Shown: piece by piece, positions 16,399 through 24,465 of the stretch | Position numbering within the stretch: position 1 is the first letter of the stretch | Layout: every line of letters begins with the position of its first letter | DNA from: VXNF01 sp964291305 | GTDB lineage: Bacteria; Actinomycetota; Acidimicrobiia; Acidimicrobiales; CATQHL01 | Direction of reading: 5' to 3' | Length of the DNA: 64,000 nt | Assembly (NCBI GenBank): GCA_964291305.2 | Contig: OZ219783.1 | Span: forward strand, 2,046,001 to 2,110,000 | The notes under the pieces: model-generated | What the model was told of the DNA's origin: nothing | Database searches by the model: none | What the model saw: the letters and a program-made list of their open reading frames with translations, nothing else | Program-made: the position numbers and the translations under genes

Positions 16399-16685
16399 CC
16401 AGGATCGTTGGGATGGTGCGCCAGCGGGATGACTTTGATGTCGAGCCAGGGGAAGAACGGCAGCGAGGCCAAGGCTTCGTGCAACTCCGCGGGTGAAGCG
16501 GCGCGCCACAGTCCCCAGTTGGCCCAACGCCCCGGCACCCGCCACAACCGACGAATGACACCCGCCTCTACCAACTCCTGCCCACGAGCACGTTCGGCAG
16601 AAATAAGTTCGTCGCGCCTGGTGGGATCGCCTTCGGGCGGCCAGTTGACCTGGATATAAACCAAATACTCGGTTGTTTCACTCAC
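16395..16685 (-). CDS. muconolactone delta-isomerase family protein
   Basis: 96 residues with the ferredoxin-like muconolactone isomerase pattern: LVYIQVNWPPEGDPTRRDELISAERARGQELVEAG, RLWRVPGRWANWGLW, LHEALASLPFFPWLDIKVIPLAHHP. Family members isomerise muconolactone in the beta-ketoadipate pathway, but many are orphans in other catabolic operons. No catechol genes are nearby, so the substrate here is open. The GTG start is the end unit of a 13-bp repeat array. The gene follows the CoA-transferase in the same operon. Confidence 0.85.
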   Translation of the reverse strand: MSETTEYLVYIQVNWPPEGDPTRRDELISAERARGQELVEAGVIRRLWRVPGRWANWGLWRAASPAELHEALASLPFFPWLDIKVIPLAHHPNDPG

Positions 16686-16799
16686 CTAGATCACTCACCT
16701 GGGTCACACACCTAGGTCACTCACCTGGGTCACTCATCTGGGTCACTCACCTAGGTCACTCACCTAGATCACACACCTAGATCACTCACCTGGGTCACT
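16683..16799 (-). repeat. nine 13-bp tandem repeats at the CoA-transferase/isomerase junction
   Basis: Nine consecutive 13-bp units, each (minus strand) AGTGAYCYAGRTG or a close variant, fill the junction. The stop codon of the CoA-transferase gene lies in the first unit and the GTG start of the isomerase in the last. Each unit therefore re-creates AGG-TG-AGTGA, a weak ribosome-binding site overlapping a start and a stop. The array looks like slippage amplification of an original overlapping stop/start. Confidence 0.92.
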
Positions 16800-18018
16800 C
16801 ATTGCTGGTCTCCTCCCGGTAGCCGGCCGGTTGGTCCCCATCTGGCAACTCCGCCAACACCTCGGCGGTATCGGCTCCTAATGGGCGTCCGACGAACGAC
16901 ACTTGCCCGGGTGTGCGTGACAGGCGTGGCGCCACAGCTTGCATCACGATGTCTTCAACGGTGGTGAACAACCCGCGCTGGCGGAAGTGCTCATCAGCAA
17001 ACAGGTCGGCCATCGTGTAGACGGGCGCAATAGCCGCGTCGGCCTCCTCGAATAGCCGGATCACCTCGTCCGAGGGCCGCTCAGCAATCCAGCCCGAAAC
17101 CAGCGACTCCAGAGCTTCGCGGTTCTCGAAGCGTCTAGTGAAGTCCGTGAACCGCTCATCTGAGCCCGCGCCAATGAGGTTCAGCACCCGATTCGCCACG
17201 GTGTCGCTTGAGGCCGAGAGTGCCACCCACTCGCCATCGCTGCACTGGTAGGTGCCCCTGGGCACCGAGTAAGGAATGCCGGCACCCAGGCGAGGCTGCT
17301 CGTAGCCCAAGTGGGCGAACGCCGAGGGCAGAGGACCCATGATGTGCATCACCGACTCCACCAGCGAGAGATCCACCACCTGTCCCCTGCCGCTGAGGCG
17401 CGCCTCCCACAGCGCCGCCAGAGCACCAAAGGCACCCAGCGTTCCAGTTAGTTCGTCAGTGAGCGCAACCGGCGGTAGCAGCGGTTGCCCGTCGGCCTCA
17501 CCGCTGATCGATGCGTAGCTACTCAGCGCCTCGGCCAGAGTGGCAAATCCGGGCCGCTGGGCATAGGGGCCACTCTGGCCAAAGGCGGATATGCGCAAGA
17601 TCACCAGGCGCGGGTTGCGCTTGTGCAGCACGGCAGGCCCCAGGCCGAGCGCCTCCAACTTGCCGGGCCGCAGATTCTCCACCAGCAGATCGGCGGTATC
17701 GATCAGTCTCAGCATGGCCGCTAGCCCCTCGGGGGTCTTGAGGTCCAGCACCACGGACCGCTTGTTGCGCCCTGCCAGCTTCCAGAAGTAGGAATCCGGG
17801 TCGCTATCGGGCGGACGCCACCCCAGTCGGCGGACCGAATCACCGCTCGGCGCTTCCACCTTGATGACATCGGCACCGAAGTCGCCGAACAGTCGAGCCG
17901 CACCCGGACCGGCGATCACCGTCGCCATGTCCACTACGCGAATATCCGCTAACGGCCCCCGGCCATGCTCACCGTCGACTGGCGCCGCCTGCTCAGCTGC
18001 CATCTGGGGATCTGCCAT
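16795..18018 (-). CDS. class III CoA-transferase (CaiB/BaiF family)
   Basis: 407 residues. LADIRVVDMATVIAGPGAARLFGDFGADVIKVE is the family's N-terminal signature. RNKRSVVLDLKTPEG, DLLVENLRPGKLEALGLG, LVILRISAFGQSGPY and the probable catalytic Asp in VALTDELTGTLGAF follow. It moves CoA between carboxylic acids, so in this cluster it would activate an acid for breakdown. The start is the ATG at 18018 or 18003, in a 15-bp tandem duplication that gives MADPQ-MAAEQ. The gene overlaps the end of the hydrolase gene by about 26 bases, so they form one operon. Confidence 0.92.
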   Translation of the reverse strand: MADPQMAAEQAAPVDGEHGRGPLADIRVVDMATVIAGPGAARLFGDFGADVIKVEAPSGDSVRRLGWRPPDSDPDSYFWKLAGRNKRSVVLDLKTPEGLAAMLRLIDTADLLVENLRPGKLEALGLGPAVLHKRNPRLVILRISAFGQSGPYAQRPGFATLAEALSSYASISGEADGQPLLPPVALTDELTGTLGAFGALAALWEARLSGRGQVVDLSLVESVMHIMGPLPSAFAHLGYEQPRLGAGIPYSVPRGTYQCSDGEWVALSASSDTVANRVLNLIGAGSDERFTDFTRRFENREALESLVSGWIAERPSDEVIRLFEEADAAIAPVYTMADLFADEHFRQRGLFTTVEDIVMQAVAPRLSRTPGQVSFVGRPLGADTAEVLAELPDGDQPAGYREETSNE

Positions 18019-18838
18019 CTGGGGATCTGCGCAGATGAAGCTGCCTGCGTAGCCACTCCAGAGTGACTCGATTGAACTCGTCGGGTCGCTCCATGCCCGA
18101 GAGATGCCCGGCGCCCTCAAAGATATGGAAATCCGAGCCCGCCAGAGCCTGGTGGATCTCCTCTGAGCACTGCACCGGTAACACGACATCCATCTCGCCA
18201 ACAGTCACCAGGGCGGGGGCAGAGACCTTGTGGGCCTCGGCCCGCATGTCATAGGAGAGGTTCGCCTGGATCTGGCCCAACAAGCCGTCGTAACTAGCGG
18301 CGTTGGCCCGCATATGGTCCAAGATCCCCATGAGCATCTCGAAGTTACCGGACATAAAGCTAGGGCTGATGAGCATCGGCAGCGTGGCGGCGTAGTAGTG
18401 CTCCACCCCACCGCTGACCAGGTGCGCCTTTAGCAGACCGAGGGAGAACTCACTAAAGCCAGCGGTGCCCAGCCATGAGGAGTGCAGCTGAAGCGATAGC
18501 ACCCGATCGGGGATGTCGGCCGCCATGCGCAGAGCAATGGCGCCGCCTAGCGACGAGCCCGACAGGTGCGCAGCCTGGACACCAAGGGCGTCCATAAGAT
18601 CGAAGGTATCTCTGGCCATGCTCTCAACGGTGTAAGGAGGCGGGGTGGTTTCGCTGCGCCCTACCCCCCGACCGTCGAAGATCACGCAGCGCACCTCTGG
18701 CTTATAAGCCCGAACCTGCGGCAGCCAGCGGGTACCGTCGGCGCCGGTACCCCGGATAAGCACCAGCGTCGGCAGCGACTCATCGCCGTGGCTCTCATAG
18801 TAAATGCTGGTCCCGTCTCTGACGGTGGCGTGCGGCAT
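17993..18838 (-). CDS. alpha/beta hydrolase
   Basis: 281 residues of the alpha/beta hydrolase fold: LVLIRGTGADGTRW (oxyanion region), FDGRGVGRSE, nucleophile elbow SGSSLGGAIALR, acid around VTVGEMDVVLPV, histidine in FEGAGHLSGMERPDEFNRV. It resembles 3-oxoadipate enol-lactonase-like hydrolases, which would agree with the muconolactone-isomerase-like neighbour, but family limits are loose. The C-terminus RRSPDGRSPDGS is the second-frame reading of the same 15-bp duplication that alters the N-terminus of the CoA-transferase. Confidence 0.88.
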   Translation of the reverse strand: MPHATVRDGTSIYYESHGDESLPTLVLIRGTGADGTRWLPQVRAYKPEVRCVIFDGRGVGRSETTPPPYTVESMARDTFDLMDALGVQAAHLSGSSLGGAIALRMAADIPDRVLSLQLHSSWLGTAGFSEFSLGLLKAHLVSGGVEHYYAATLPMLISPSFMSGNFEMLMGILDHMRANAASYDGLLGQIQANLSYDMRAEAHKVSAPALVTVGEMDVVLPVQCSEEIHQALAGSDFHIFEGAGHLSGMERPDEFNRVTLEWLRRQLHLRRSPDGRSPDGS

Positions 18839-18859
18839 GGCTTATTCCTCTAGGTTCGG

Positions 18860-20323
18860 TTAGGTTCGGGGTTCTAGGTTCGGTGTGATCGGCACAATCG
18901 GTGCCTCGGCTCCCAACACGTGCTGGACAACGCCTGCCACGCGTATGGCTACGTCTTCCCGCCGGCGCCCTGAGGTGAACTGCATACTCACGGGCAGGCC
19001 GTGAGCGTCGAAACCAACTGGGACCGCAACAGTGGGCAACCCGGTGAGATTCTGCGGCACGGTAAATCCCATAACCACCTCCCGGAGTGGCCGCCGCTGA
19101 CCATCAACCATCACCGCGTCCGGATCTCCCACCGCCGGCGGTCCGACAGCCGAGATCGGCGTGAGCAGCACATCTAGCGACTCGAAGGCTCGATCGAACG
19201 CCCAGATGAACTCCCTACGGCGCTGGCGGGATGCCAGATAGGCCCCCAAGGTCACCTCAGACGCAAGCTCGAGGCGTCGGCGTACATCGGCCCCGTAGTC
19301 CTCAGCACGCTCGGGGAACAGACCAAGTTGCCGGCTGTGCACGTCATACGCCTCGGCCATCTGCAACGGAATGAACGCGGCCAGCATGTCCTCCGAAGTT
19401 GGTAGATGGATCTCGGTAATGACCGCGCCAGCTTCTCGCAGCACCGCACAGGTGCGATCAAACCCGGCAGTGGTTGACTCTCCCCAAGGCACAGAGCCGT
19501 CCAACGCGGGCGCAATACCCACACGGACACCGGCCAGACCTTCGCCGCCTTTGTCAAAACCAGCGGGATTAGGTCCAGGCCCAGGGGTCAGCGGATCGGC
19601 CAGCGTTGCTGGATCACCCGAATGTGGACCGCACATCGCAGCCAGCATTGGCCACAGGTCCTGCACCCGGCCGGCAACCACGCCCGGAGTGTCCAACGTT
19701 GGCGCCAGAGCTGCGCCGCCGGCCCGGCTTATTCGCCCAAAGGTGGGCTTGACGCCTGCCACACCACAGAAGGTCGCAGGGATACGCACCGAACCTCCGG
19801 TGTCGCTAGCCACCGCTGCGGGAACCATCCCGGCGGCAACCGCCGTCGCCGAACCCCCGCTGGAGCCACCCGGCACTCGATTGATATCCCACGGGTTGCG
19901 CGGGCTGGCTCTATGGGGGTGTTGCGAGGTGATCCCCCAACCGAACTCATGCGAGCGAGTAACGCCAACAATCACCGCACCAGCCGACCTCAGGCGCCGC
20001 ACCAGTTCGGCGTCAGTGTCGGAAACTCTGCCTGCTAACACGTCCGAGCCGTAGTCGCCGACTGCGCCGGCCACGTCGAACAGCTCCTTGATAGCCACCG
20101 GCACGCCGTGCAGCGGGCCGCGGGATTCGCCCCGTCGCAGTTCGGTGGTTCGCTCGGTCGCCTCGGCCGTCGCCTGCTCGGCGGCAACCTCGGCGAATGC
20201 TCCTAGCTTCCCGTCCAGGCGCTCGACTCTCGCCAGCGTGGCCGCCAGCACTTCCGAAGGGTCCGTCTCGCCGGCGGCGTATAAGGCGCCAAGCTGCGCA
20301 ACCGAGAGCCCGGAAGTGTCCAT
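18860..20323 (-). CDS. amidase signature family enzyme
   Basis: 487 residues with the Ser-cisSer-Lys triad: Lys79 in HGVPVAIKELFD, Ser154/155 in PGGSSGGSAT and the nucleophile Ser178 in SDTGGSVRIPATFCG. It hydrolyses a carboxamide. Overall it resembles stand-alone amidases rather than GatA, since no gatC or gatB is adjacent. I chose ATG 20323, 18 bases after the cupin stop. The longer open frame upstream overlaps the cupin gene and has no family match. Same operon as cupin and hydrolase. Confidence 0.9.
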   Translation of the reverse strand: MDTSGLSVAQLGALYAAGETDPSEVLAATLARVERLDGKLGAFAEVAAEQATAEATERTTELRRGESRGPLHGVPVAIKELFDVAGAVGDYGSDVLAGRVSDTDAELVRRLRSAGAVIVGVTRSHEFGWGITSQHPHRASPRNPWDINRVPGGSSGGSATAVAAGMVPAAVASDTGGSVRIPATFCGVAGVKPTFGRISRAGGAALAPTLDTPGVVAGRVQDLWPMLAAMCGPHSGDPATLADPLTPGPGPNPAGFDKGGEGLAGVRVGIAPALDGSVPWGESTTAGFDRTCAVLREAGAVITEIHLPTSEDMLAAFIPLQMAEAYDVHSRQLGLFPERAEDYGADVRRRLELASEVTLGAYLASRQRRREFIWAFDRAFESLDVLLTPISAVGPPAVGDPDAVMVDGQRRPLREVVMGFTVPQNLTGLPTVAVPVGFDAHGLPVSMQFTSGRRREDVAIRVAGVVQHVLGAEAPIVPITPNLEPRT

Positions 20324-20340
20324 GCCAGGGGGTGCCGGGG

Positions 20341-20769
20341 TCAGACCGCGGGAATCCCTGGGATTTCGGGCACCGCTTGGTAGCCGGCCCGGTCCAGTGA
20401 CGGCACGCCGCCTAGGACCCAAAGAATTACCATGTCCTCCTCGCCGATGGATCCGGCCGAGTGGGCTGTGTTGACAGGAACGAAGATCACATCGCCCGGT
20501 CCTATGGAGTAATACTTGTCGCCCACTCGGTGCCAACCCCGGCCCGACAGCACAATCACGACCTCCTCGGCATCTGGGTGCAGGTGGTGCTCGTGGGTGC
20601 CGCCACCGCCGGGGTAAACCGTCTGCCCCACCATCACCTTCTCCGAGCCTTGCCGAGCGTCGGAGACCAGCGTGCGCACATCGAGGTGGTCGAATGCGGT
20701 GCCCGTGAGGTCGTCGAGCGGCGTGGTGTCGGCCCGGACGACGTACTCAAGCGGATCACATCGGGCCAT
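20341..20769 (-). CDS. cupin domain protein
   Basis: 142 residues with a single cupin barrel: motif 1 HEHHLHPDAEEVVIVLSGRGWHRVG and motif 2 PGDVIFVPVNTAHSAG provide the His/Glu metal ligands. First gene of the minus arm of the catabolic cluster. A TATACT box six bases ahead of the ATG suggests a leaderless mRNA. It could be a metal-dependent isomerase or dioxygenase, or a sensor. The reaction is unknown. Confidence 0.85.
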   Translation of the reverse strand: MARCDPLEYVVRADTTPLDDLTGTAFDHLDVRTLVSDARQGSEKVMVGQTVYPGGGGTHEHHLHPDAEEVVIVLSGRGWHRVGDKYYSIGPGDVIFVPVNTAHSAGSIGEEDMVILWVLGGVPSLDRAGYQAVPEIPGIPAV

Positions 20770-20824
20770 GGGCGAAGTATAGAACTATGGTTGTGACTGC
20801 CCGGGGGCTGCCAGGAGGAGAACC
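20770..20824. promoter_or_regulatory. divergent promoter region of the catabolic cluster
   Basis: Only 55 bases separate the two arms. On the minus strand TATACT (20781-20776) lies six bases before the cupin ATG, a leaderless arrangement. On the plus strand CCAGGAGGAG (20811-20820) is a strong ribosome-binding site for the GTG at 20825. No clear -35 boxes. Any operator for both arms would have to lie here. Confidence 0.55.
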
Positions 20825-21865
20825 GTGAGAGGCCACGGCGACACAACAGCGGTTCAGAGTGCTCCGGGACACAGCCCGAGACACGTTGCCGGAGATCAGG
20901 ACAGCGCCACTGCTGTGCGCACCTCTCCGCTGACCGCCGAGGAGATCACCAGCTTTTACACGAAGGGCTACCTCCGGCCGGGCAGGATCTTCGGCGACGA
21001 ACAGGTGGAGTCGCTGCGTGACCTCGTCGGGCGCCTAACCCACCAGGAAGAGCAGGCCGGACGGCGCTACGACCTGCTGGACCCAGCCCTATGGCCCGAG
21101 GTGAAGCGGCCCGAAACAGAAAACAGCCCCGAAACAGAAAACAGCCCCGCAAAAAACAGCACCGCGAAAAACAGCAAGGGTGAATCGGTTGAGGCCAGCA
21201 GCCCAGCGTCGCCGGCTCCCCGTGACCCAAAACAGAGCTTTGATTTCCTGTTCAACCTGTGGCTCACCGACGACAACTTTCGAGCCGCCGTGTTCAACCC
21301 CACGATGGCTCGCTGGGCAGCGCAGTTGCTCGGCACCACCAGCGTGCGACTACTGGAAGACAACGCGCTAAACAAGGCACCCAGCCCACACGAACTGCGC
21401 TGGCACCAGGATTACTCCTACTGGCCGCTCGCCCAAGCCAACGCCGTGACCGGCTGGGTAGCCCTGGATCACACCACTGCTCACAACGGTGCGATGCTCA
21501 TGGCCTGCGGCAGCCACCATCTCGGCGAGCGACTGCCGGTGGTGTTCGGCACTGGCACCTCCTACCTGCGCGAGTCCCGCCCAGTCAGCGTCGCTGAGAT
21601 TGGGGACCCCGAGGCGCTAGGGCTGCCGGTGGAAGTTGTAGAACTATCCCCTGGCGAGGTGTCGCTGCACTCGGCGCTGACCTGGCACGCCTCGGGCCCG
21701 AACCGCTCTGATCGGGGTCGCCGCGCCATGGTGGTGCGCTACGTAGCCGACGGCACTATTTGGTTGGGCGCTCAGCGCTACGAGTACAACTACACAGACG
21801 AGGAGGTCGGCCTGGCCCCCGGTGACCCGATCGGCGGCCGCTACTTCCCTGTCATCCCCTTCTGA
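20825..21865 (+). CDS. phytanoyl-CoA dioxygenase (PhyH) family oxygenase
   Basis: 346 residues. Fe(II)/2-oxoglutarate dioxygenase facial triad: WHQDYSYW gives His and Asp, LTWHASGPNRSDRGRRAMVVRY gives the distal His and the 2-oxoglutarate Arg. It probably hydroxylates a catabolic substrate. An insertion around residues 98-130 (PETENSPETENSPAKNSTAKNS) is built of roughly 18-bp tandem repeats (21109-21175) and splits the usual N-terminal helical part from the FDFLFNLWL segment. GTG start with excellent ribosome-binding site. Confidence 0.9.
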   Translation: MRGHGDTTAVQSAPGHSPRHVAGDQDSATAVRTSPLTAEEITSFYTKGYLRPGRIFGDEQVESLRDLVGRLTHQEEQAGRRYDLLDPALWPEVKRPETENSPETENSPAKNSTAKNSKGESVEASSPASPAPRDPKQSFDFLFNLWLTDDNFRAAVFNPTMARWAAQLLGTTSVRLLEDNALNKAPSPHELRWHQDYSYWPLAQANAVTGWVALDHTTAHNGAMLMACGSHHLGERLPVVFGTGTSYLRESRPVSVAEIGDPEALGLPVEVVELSPGEVSLHSALTWHASGPNRSDRGRRAMVVRYVADGTIWLGAQRYEYNYTDEEVGLAPGDPIGGRYFPVIPF

Positions 21866-21895
21866 GGCCCAGCCACGAGCCCCGAGAGGAATCCC

Positions 21896-23242
21896 ATGAT
21901 CCACCACCCCACCTTCAGCCCCGGCGGTAGCTCCGATGGCTTGCGGCGGTTCGACGCCGCCCGTGTGCTCCCCTGCGAGGATCACACGGTGTTGACCGAT
22001 GCCAGCGTCGTAGTACGTGACGACCTCATCGAATGGGTAGGAGCCCGAGCCGAACTCCCGGTGGCCTATCGGGATCCGGCGGTCCCGGTGATCGACAACG
22101 GAGAGGCCACGATCATGCCCGGCCTCGTGGACGGTCACATGCACATCAGCTTCGGCGAACCGCGCACCGAAGAGGAGTTGTTTATCTACACCCCGGCGCC
22201 TTACCGAGCCATCCGGGCCGCCATCGACGCCGAGAAGGTGCTGCTGGCTGGGGTTACCGCCGCCTGCGACCCTGGCGGCCCCAACGGCGTAGCTCCGGCG
22301 GTGCGCGACGCCATAGACGGAGGCTTGGTGCAAGGTCCCCGACTCTCAGCCGCGGGACGCCAGATCACCACGCAACTGGGCATAGGCGACACGCTGCCCC
22401 GTTGGGTGGATGTGCACGAGTCCTCCTTCGGCGCCCTGGTGACCAGCAACGACGACCTCCGCCAGGAGATCCGCAACCAGGTGAAGGACACCGTGGATCT
22501 CATCAAGATCGCCGGCTCGGGCCCGGGCACCACGGAGTTCGCTGCCTTCAGCCGCGACGAGTTGGCGTTGGCGGTAAGCGAGGCGCACCGGCTGTGCCGA
22601 CCCGTGACTATGCACGCCCGCTCCCGCCAGTCGGTGGCCGACGCCGCCGCGGTGGGAGTGGACTGGATCATGCACGCCTCCTATATGGATACTGCCACCT
22701 TGGAGGTAGTACTGGAGAAGCAGATCCCGCTACTGCCTGCCATGACGCTGCTGGTAAACAGCCTGGAGGCACCCGAAGTTCGCCCTTTCGCAGCCGACGC
22801 CATGAAGCACGAACTGGACGCCGCTGTGACGATTCTCTCCAAGGCCCACGCGGCCGGCGCCACGCTCATCGCCGGCTCCGAAACTGGCTTCGCGATGACC
22901 CCCTACGGTGAGTGGCACACCCGGGAGATGGAGTTGTTTGTGAGCCATCTGGGCATGACCGACATGGAGGCGCTGCTGTGCATGACCCGAAACGCGGCGC
23001 TGTCGGTGCCCCGGGATCGGGGCATGGTAGGCACGCTGGCGCCCGGCAAGTATGCCGACCTGCTGGTGGTGGACGGCAGCCCCGACAGCGACGTGCGCAT
23101 CCTCGGCGACCGCTCGCGACTGCTATGCGTCGTCAAAGCCGGGGTGGAGGTCAGCCCATCGGGGCGCTCCAACCAGGTTCGGCAGCGCTTCGAGCAGGCT
23201 CGCCGCTACACATCTCAGCTATATACCCGAGATGAACGCTGA
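21896..23242 (+). CDS. metal-dependent amidohydrolase (imidazolonepropionase-like)
   Basis: 448 residues. PGLVDGHMHISFG carries the HxH metal ligands, VDLIKIAGSG a probable carboxylated lysine, TMHARS and IMHASYMD the further histidines, and LIAGSETGF the expected late acidic region although the usual Asp is not obvious. NAALSVPRDRGMVGTLAPGKYADLLVVDGSP is the classic closing strand. It probably hydrolyses a cyclic or linear amide such as a peptide-like or hydantoin-like compound. Overlaps the SDR gene by 11 bases. Confidence 0.9.
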   Translation: MIHHPTFSPGGSSDGLRRFDAARVLPCEDHTVLTDASVVVRDDLIEWVGARAELPVAYRDPAVPVIDNGEATIMPGLVDGHMHISFGEPRTEEELFIYTPAPYRAIRAAIDAEKVLLAGVTAACDPGGPNGVAPAVRDAIDGGLVQGPRLSAAGRQITTQLGIGDTLPRWVDVHESSFGALVTSNDDLRQEIRNQVKDTVDLIKIAGSGPGTTEFAAFSRDELALAVSEAHRLCRPVTMHARSRQSVADAAAVGVDWIMHASYMDTATLEVVLEKQIPLLPAMTLLVNSLEAPEVRPFAADAMKHELDAAVTILSKAHAAGATLIAGSETGFAMTPYGEWHTREMELFVSHLGMTDMEALLCMTRNAALSVPRDRGMVGTLAPGKYADLLVVDGSPDSDVRILGDRSRLLCVVKAGVEVSPSGRSNQVRQRFEQARRYTSQLYTRDER

Positions 23243-24080
23243 CCGACCGTCGCTTATCGAACTGGCCGATCTCAGTGGCCGGGTGGCTGTGGTCACCGGA
23301 GCCGCCCGGGGTTTCGGCGCCGCCATCGCCGATCGTCTTGCCGAAGCTGGGGCCACGGTGGTGCTAGCAGACTTGCGGCTCCAGGAGGCCCAAGCCACTT
23401 CAGACCGGATAGTTGACCGCACCGGCGCCCCCTGTGTCGCCCAGCAGCTAGACGTGACCGATGAGATGTCTATCTCCAAGGCGTTCGAGGGCTGGCATAA
23501 CACCTGGGGCACCATCGACATCCTCGTGAATAACGCTGGCGTGTTCTCCAACCACTTGGCCCATGAGATGCCAGTGGCCGAGTTAGACCGAATCCTCAGC
23601 ACCAACGTGCGGGGTGCCTACCTCTGCACCAAGGCTGCCCTGGGGCAGATGAGGGCCGCCGGTCGAGGTGTGATCGTCAACGTGGCCTCGGTGGACGCCT
23701 TGTCTACATCGGCAGAGGGGCTGACGCATTACACCACCTCCAAACACGCCATCGCCGGCATGACCCGCTCTTTCGCCGTGGAAGCAGCACCGCTGGGGGT
23801 GCGAGTAAACGCTGTATGCCCCGGCGCGGCGATGACCGAAGGGGCAGTGGAGATCCTGACCGGAGGGCAGGAAACGGGCATCGATGTGGAAGCCCAATGG
23901 GATGGAATCGTAGATCGCACTCCGCTCAGACGACTCTGCGAGGTAGACGACGTAGCGCGGGCAGTGGTTTTCTTGGCTTCAGACATGGCCGCCTTCGTGA
24001 CCGGGGTGCTGCTGCCGGTTGACGGCGGAATCCTCATCCAACCCTTGGAGGGCTATGTCCCTCACAGCGAGCATCCCTGA
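23232..24080 (+). CDS. short-chain dehydrogenase/reductase
   Basis: 282 residues from ATG 23232. VVTGAARGFGAAIA (cofactor site), NNAG, NVASVDA (Ser) and YTTSK (Tyr, Lys) form the classical SDR machinery. The acidic LADLR after beta-2 suggests NAD+. A longer upstream open frame is only the shadow of the amidohydrolase gene. It overlaps that gene, so the two are translationally coupled and the substrate is probably a pathway alcohol. Confidence 0.93.
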   Translation: MNADRPSLIELADLSGRVAVVTGAARGFGAAIADRLAEAGATVVLADLRLQEAQATSDRIVDRTGAPCVAQQLDVTDEMSISKAFEGWHNTWGTIDILVNNAGVFSNHLAHEMPVAELDRILSTNVRGAYLCTKAALGQMRAAGRGVIVNVASVDALSTSAEGLTHYTTSKHAIAGMTRSFAVEAAPLGVRVNAVCPGAAMTEGAVEILTGGQETGIDVEAQWDGIVDRTPLRRLCEVDDVARAVVFLASDMAAFVTGVLLPVDGGILIQPLEGYVPHSEHP

Positions 24081-24201
24081 GTTAGCACCCCTGAGTTAGC
24101 ACCTAACCCCTGCCAGACACGCCAGACGAACTCGCCAAGCCCCGTCCACCCATCGTTCTGGTTAGGGTCGGAGTCCAGGCGACCCAAACCCCGTCCGTGC
24201 G

Positions 24202-24465
24202 GTGCTCGAAGTAATCCTCCCGAAGACAGGGATATACGAGGGCGACGTGACGCTCATCGAGTGGCTGGTCCCCGAAGGCGGCGAGGTATCCGTCGGCGAT
24301 CCGCTGTTCCTCATGGAATCTGAGAAGATCGAGTTGGAGATCGAGTCCGACACCGCTGGCTGGCTGCACCAAGAGGCCGAGGCGGGTCTCGAGGCGCCGA
24401 TCGGTACCCGCATCGGTGCCATTGCTGAGACCCAGCAGGAACGCGCCGCCCTGTGCAGCCCGTAA
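24202..24465 (+). CDS. stand-alone lipoyl (biotinyl-lipoyl) domain protein
   Basis: 87 residues: ILPKTGIYEGDVTLIEWLVPEGGEVSVGDPLFLMESEKIELEIESDTAG-WL is a complete lipoyl domain, with the modified Lys in ESEKIE. There is no peripheral-subunit-binding or acyltransferase domain, so it is not a normal E2. It overlaps the following E1 gene by 13 bases, so it is presumably that enzyme's swinging-arm carrier. GTG start. A short repeat (GAGTTAGCACC twice, 24079-24101) lies upstream. Confidence 0.85.
   Translation: MLEVILPKTGIYEGDVTLIEWLVPEGGEVSVGDPLFLMESEKIELEIESDTAGWLHQEAEAGLEAPIGTRIGAIAETQQERAALCSP

Noticed and set aside
20324..20536. N-terminal extension of the amidase
   Set aside because: It overlaps the cupin gene in another frame and has no similarity to amidases. 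ATG 20323 begins a typical amidase N-terminus.
23052..23231. N-terminal extension of the SDR protein
   Set aside because: It is the shadow of the amidohydrolase C-terminus. The SDR fold starts shortly after ATG 23232.
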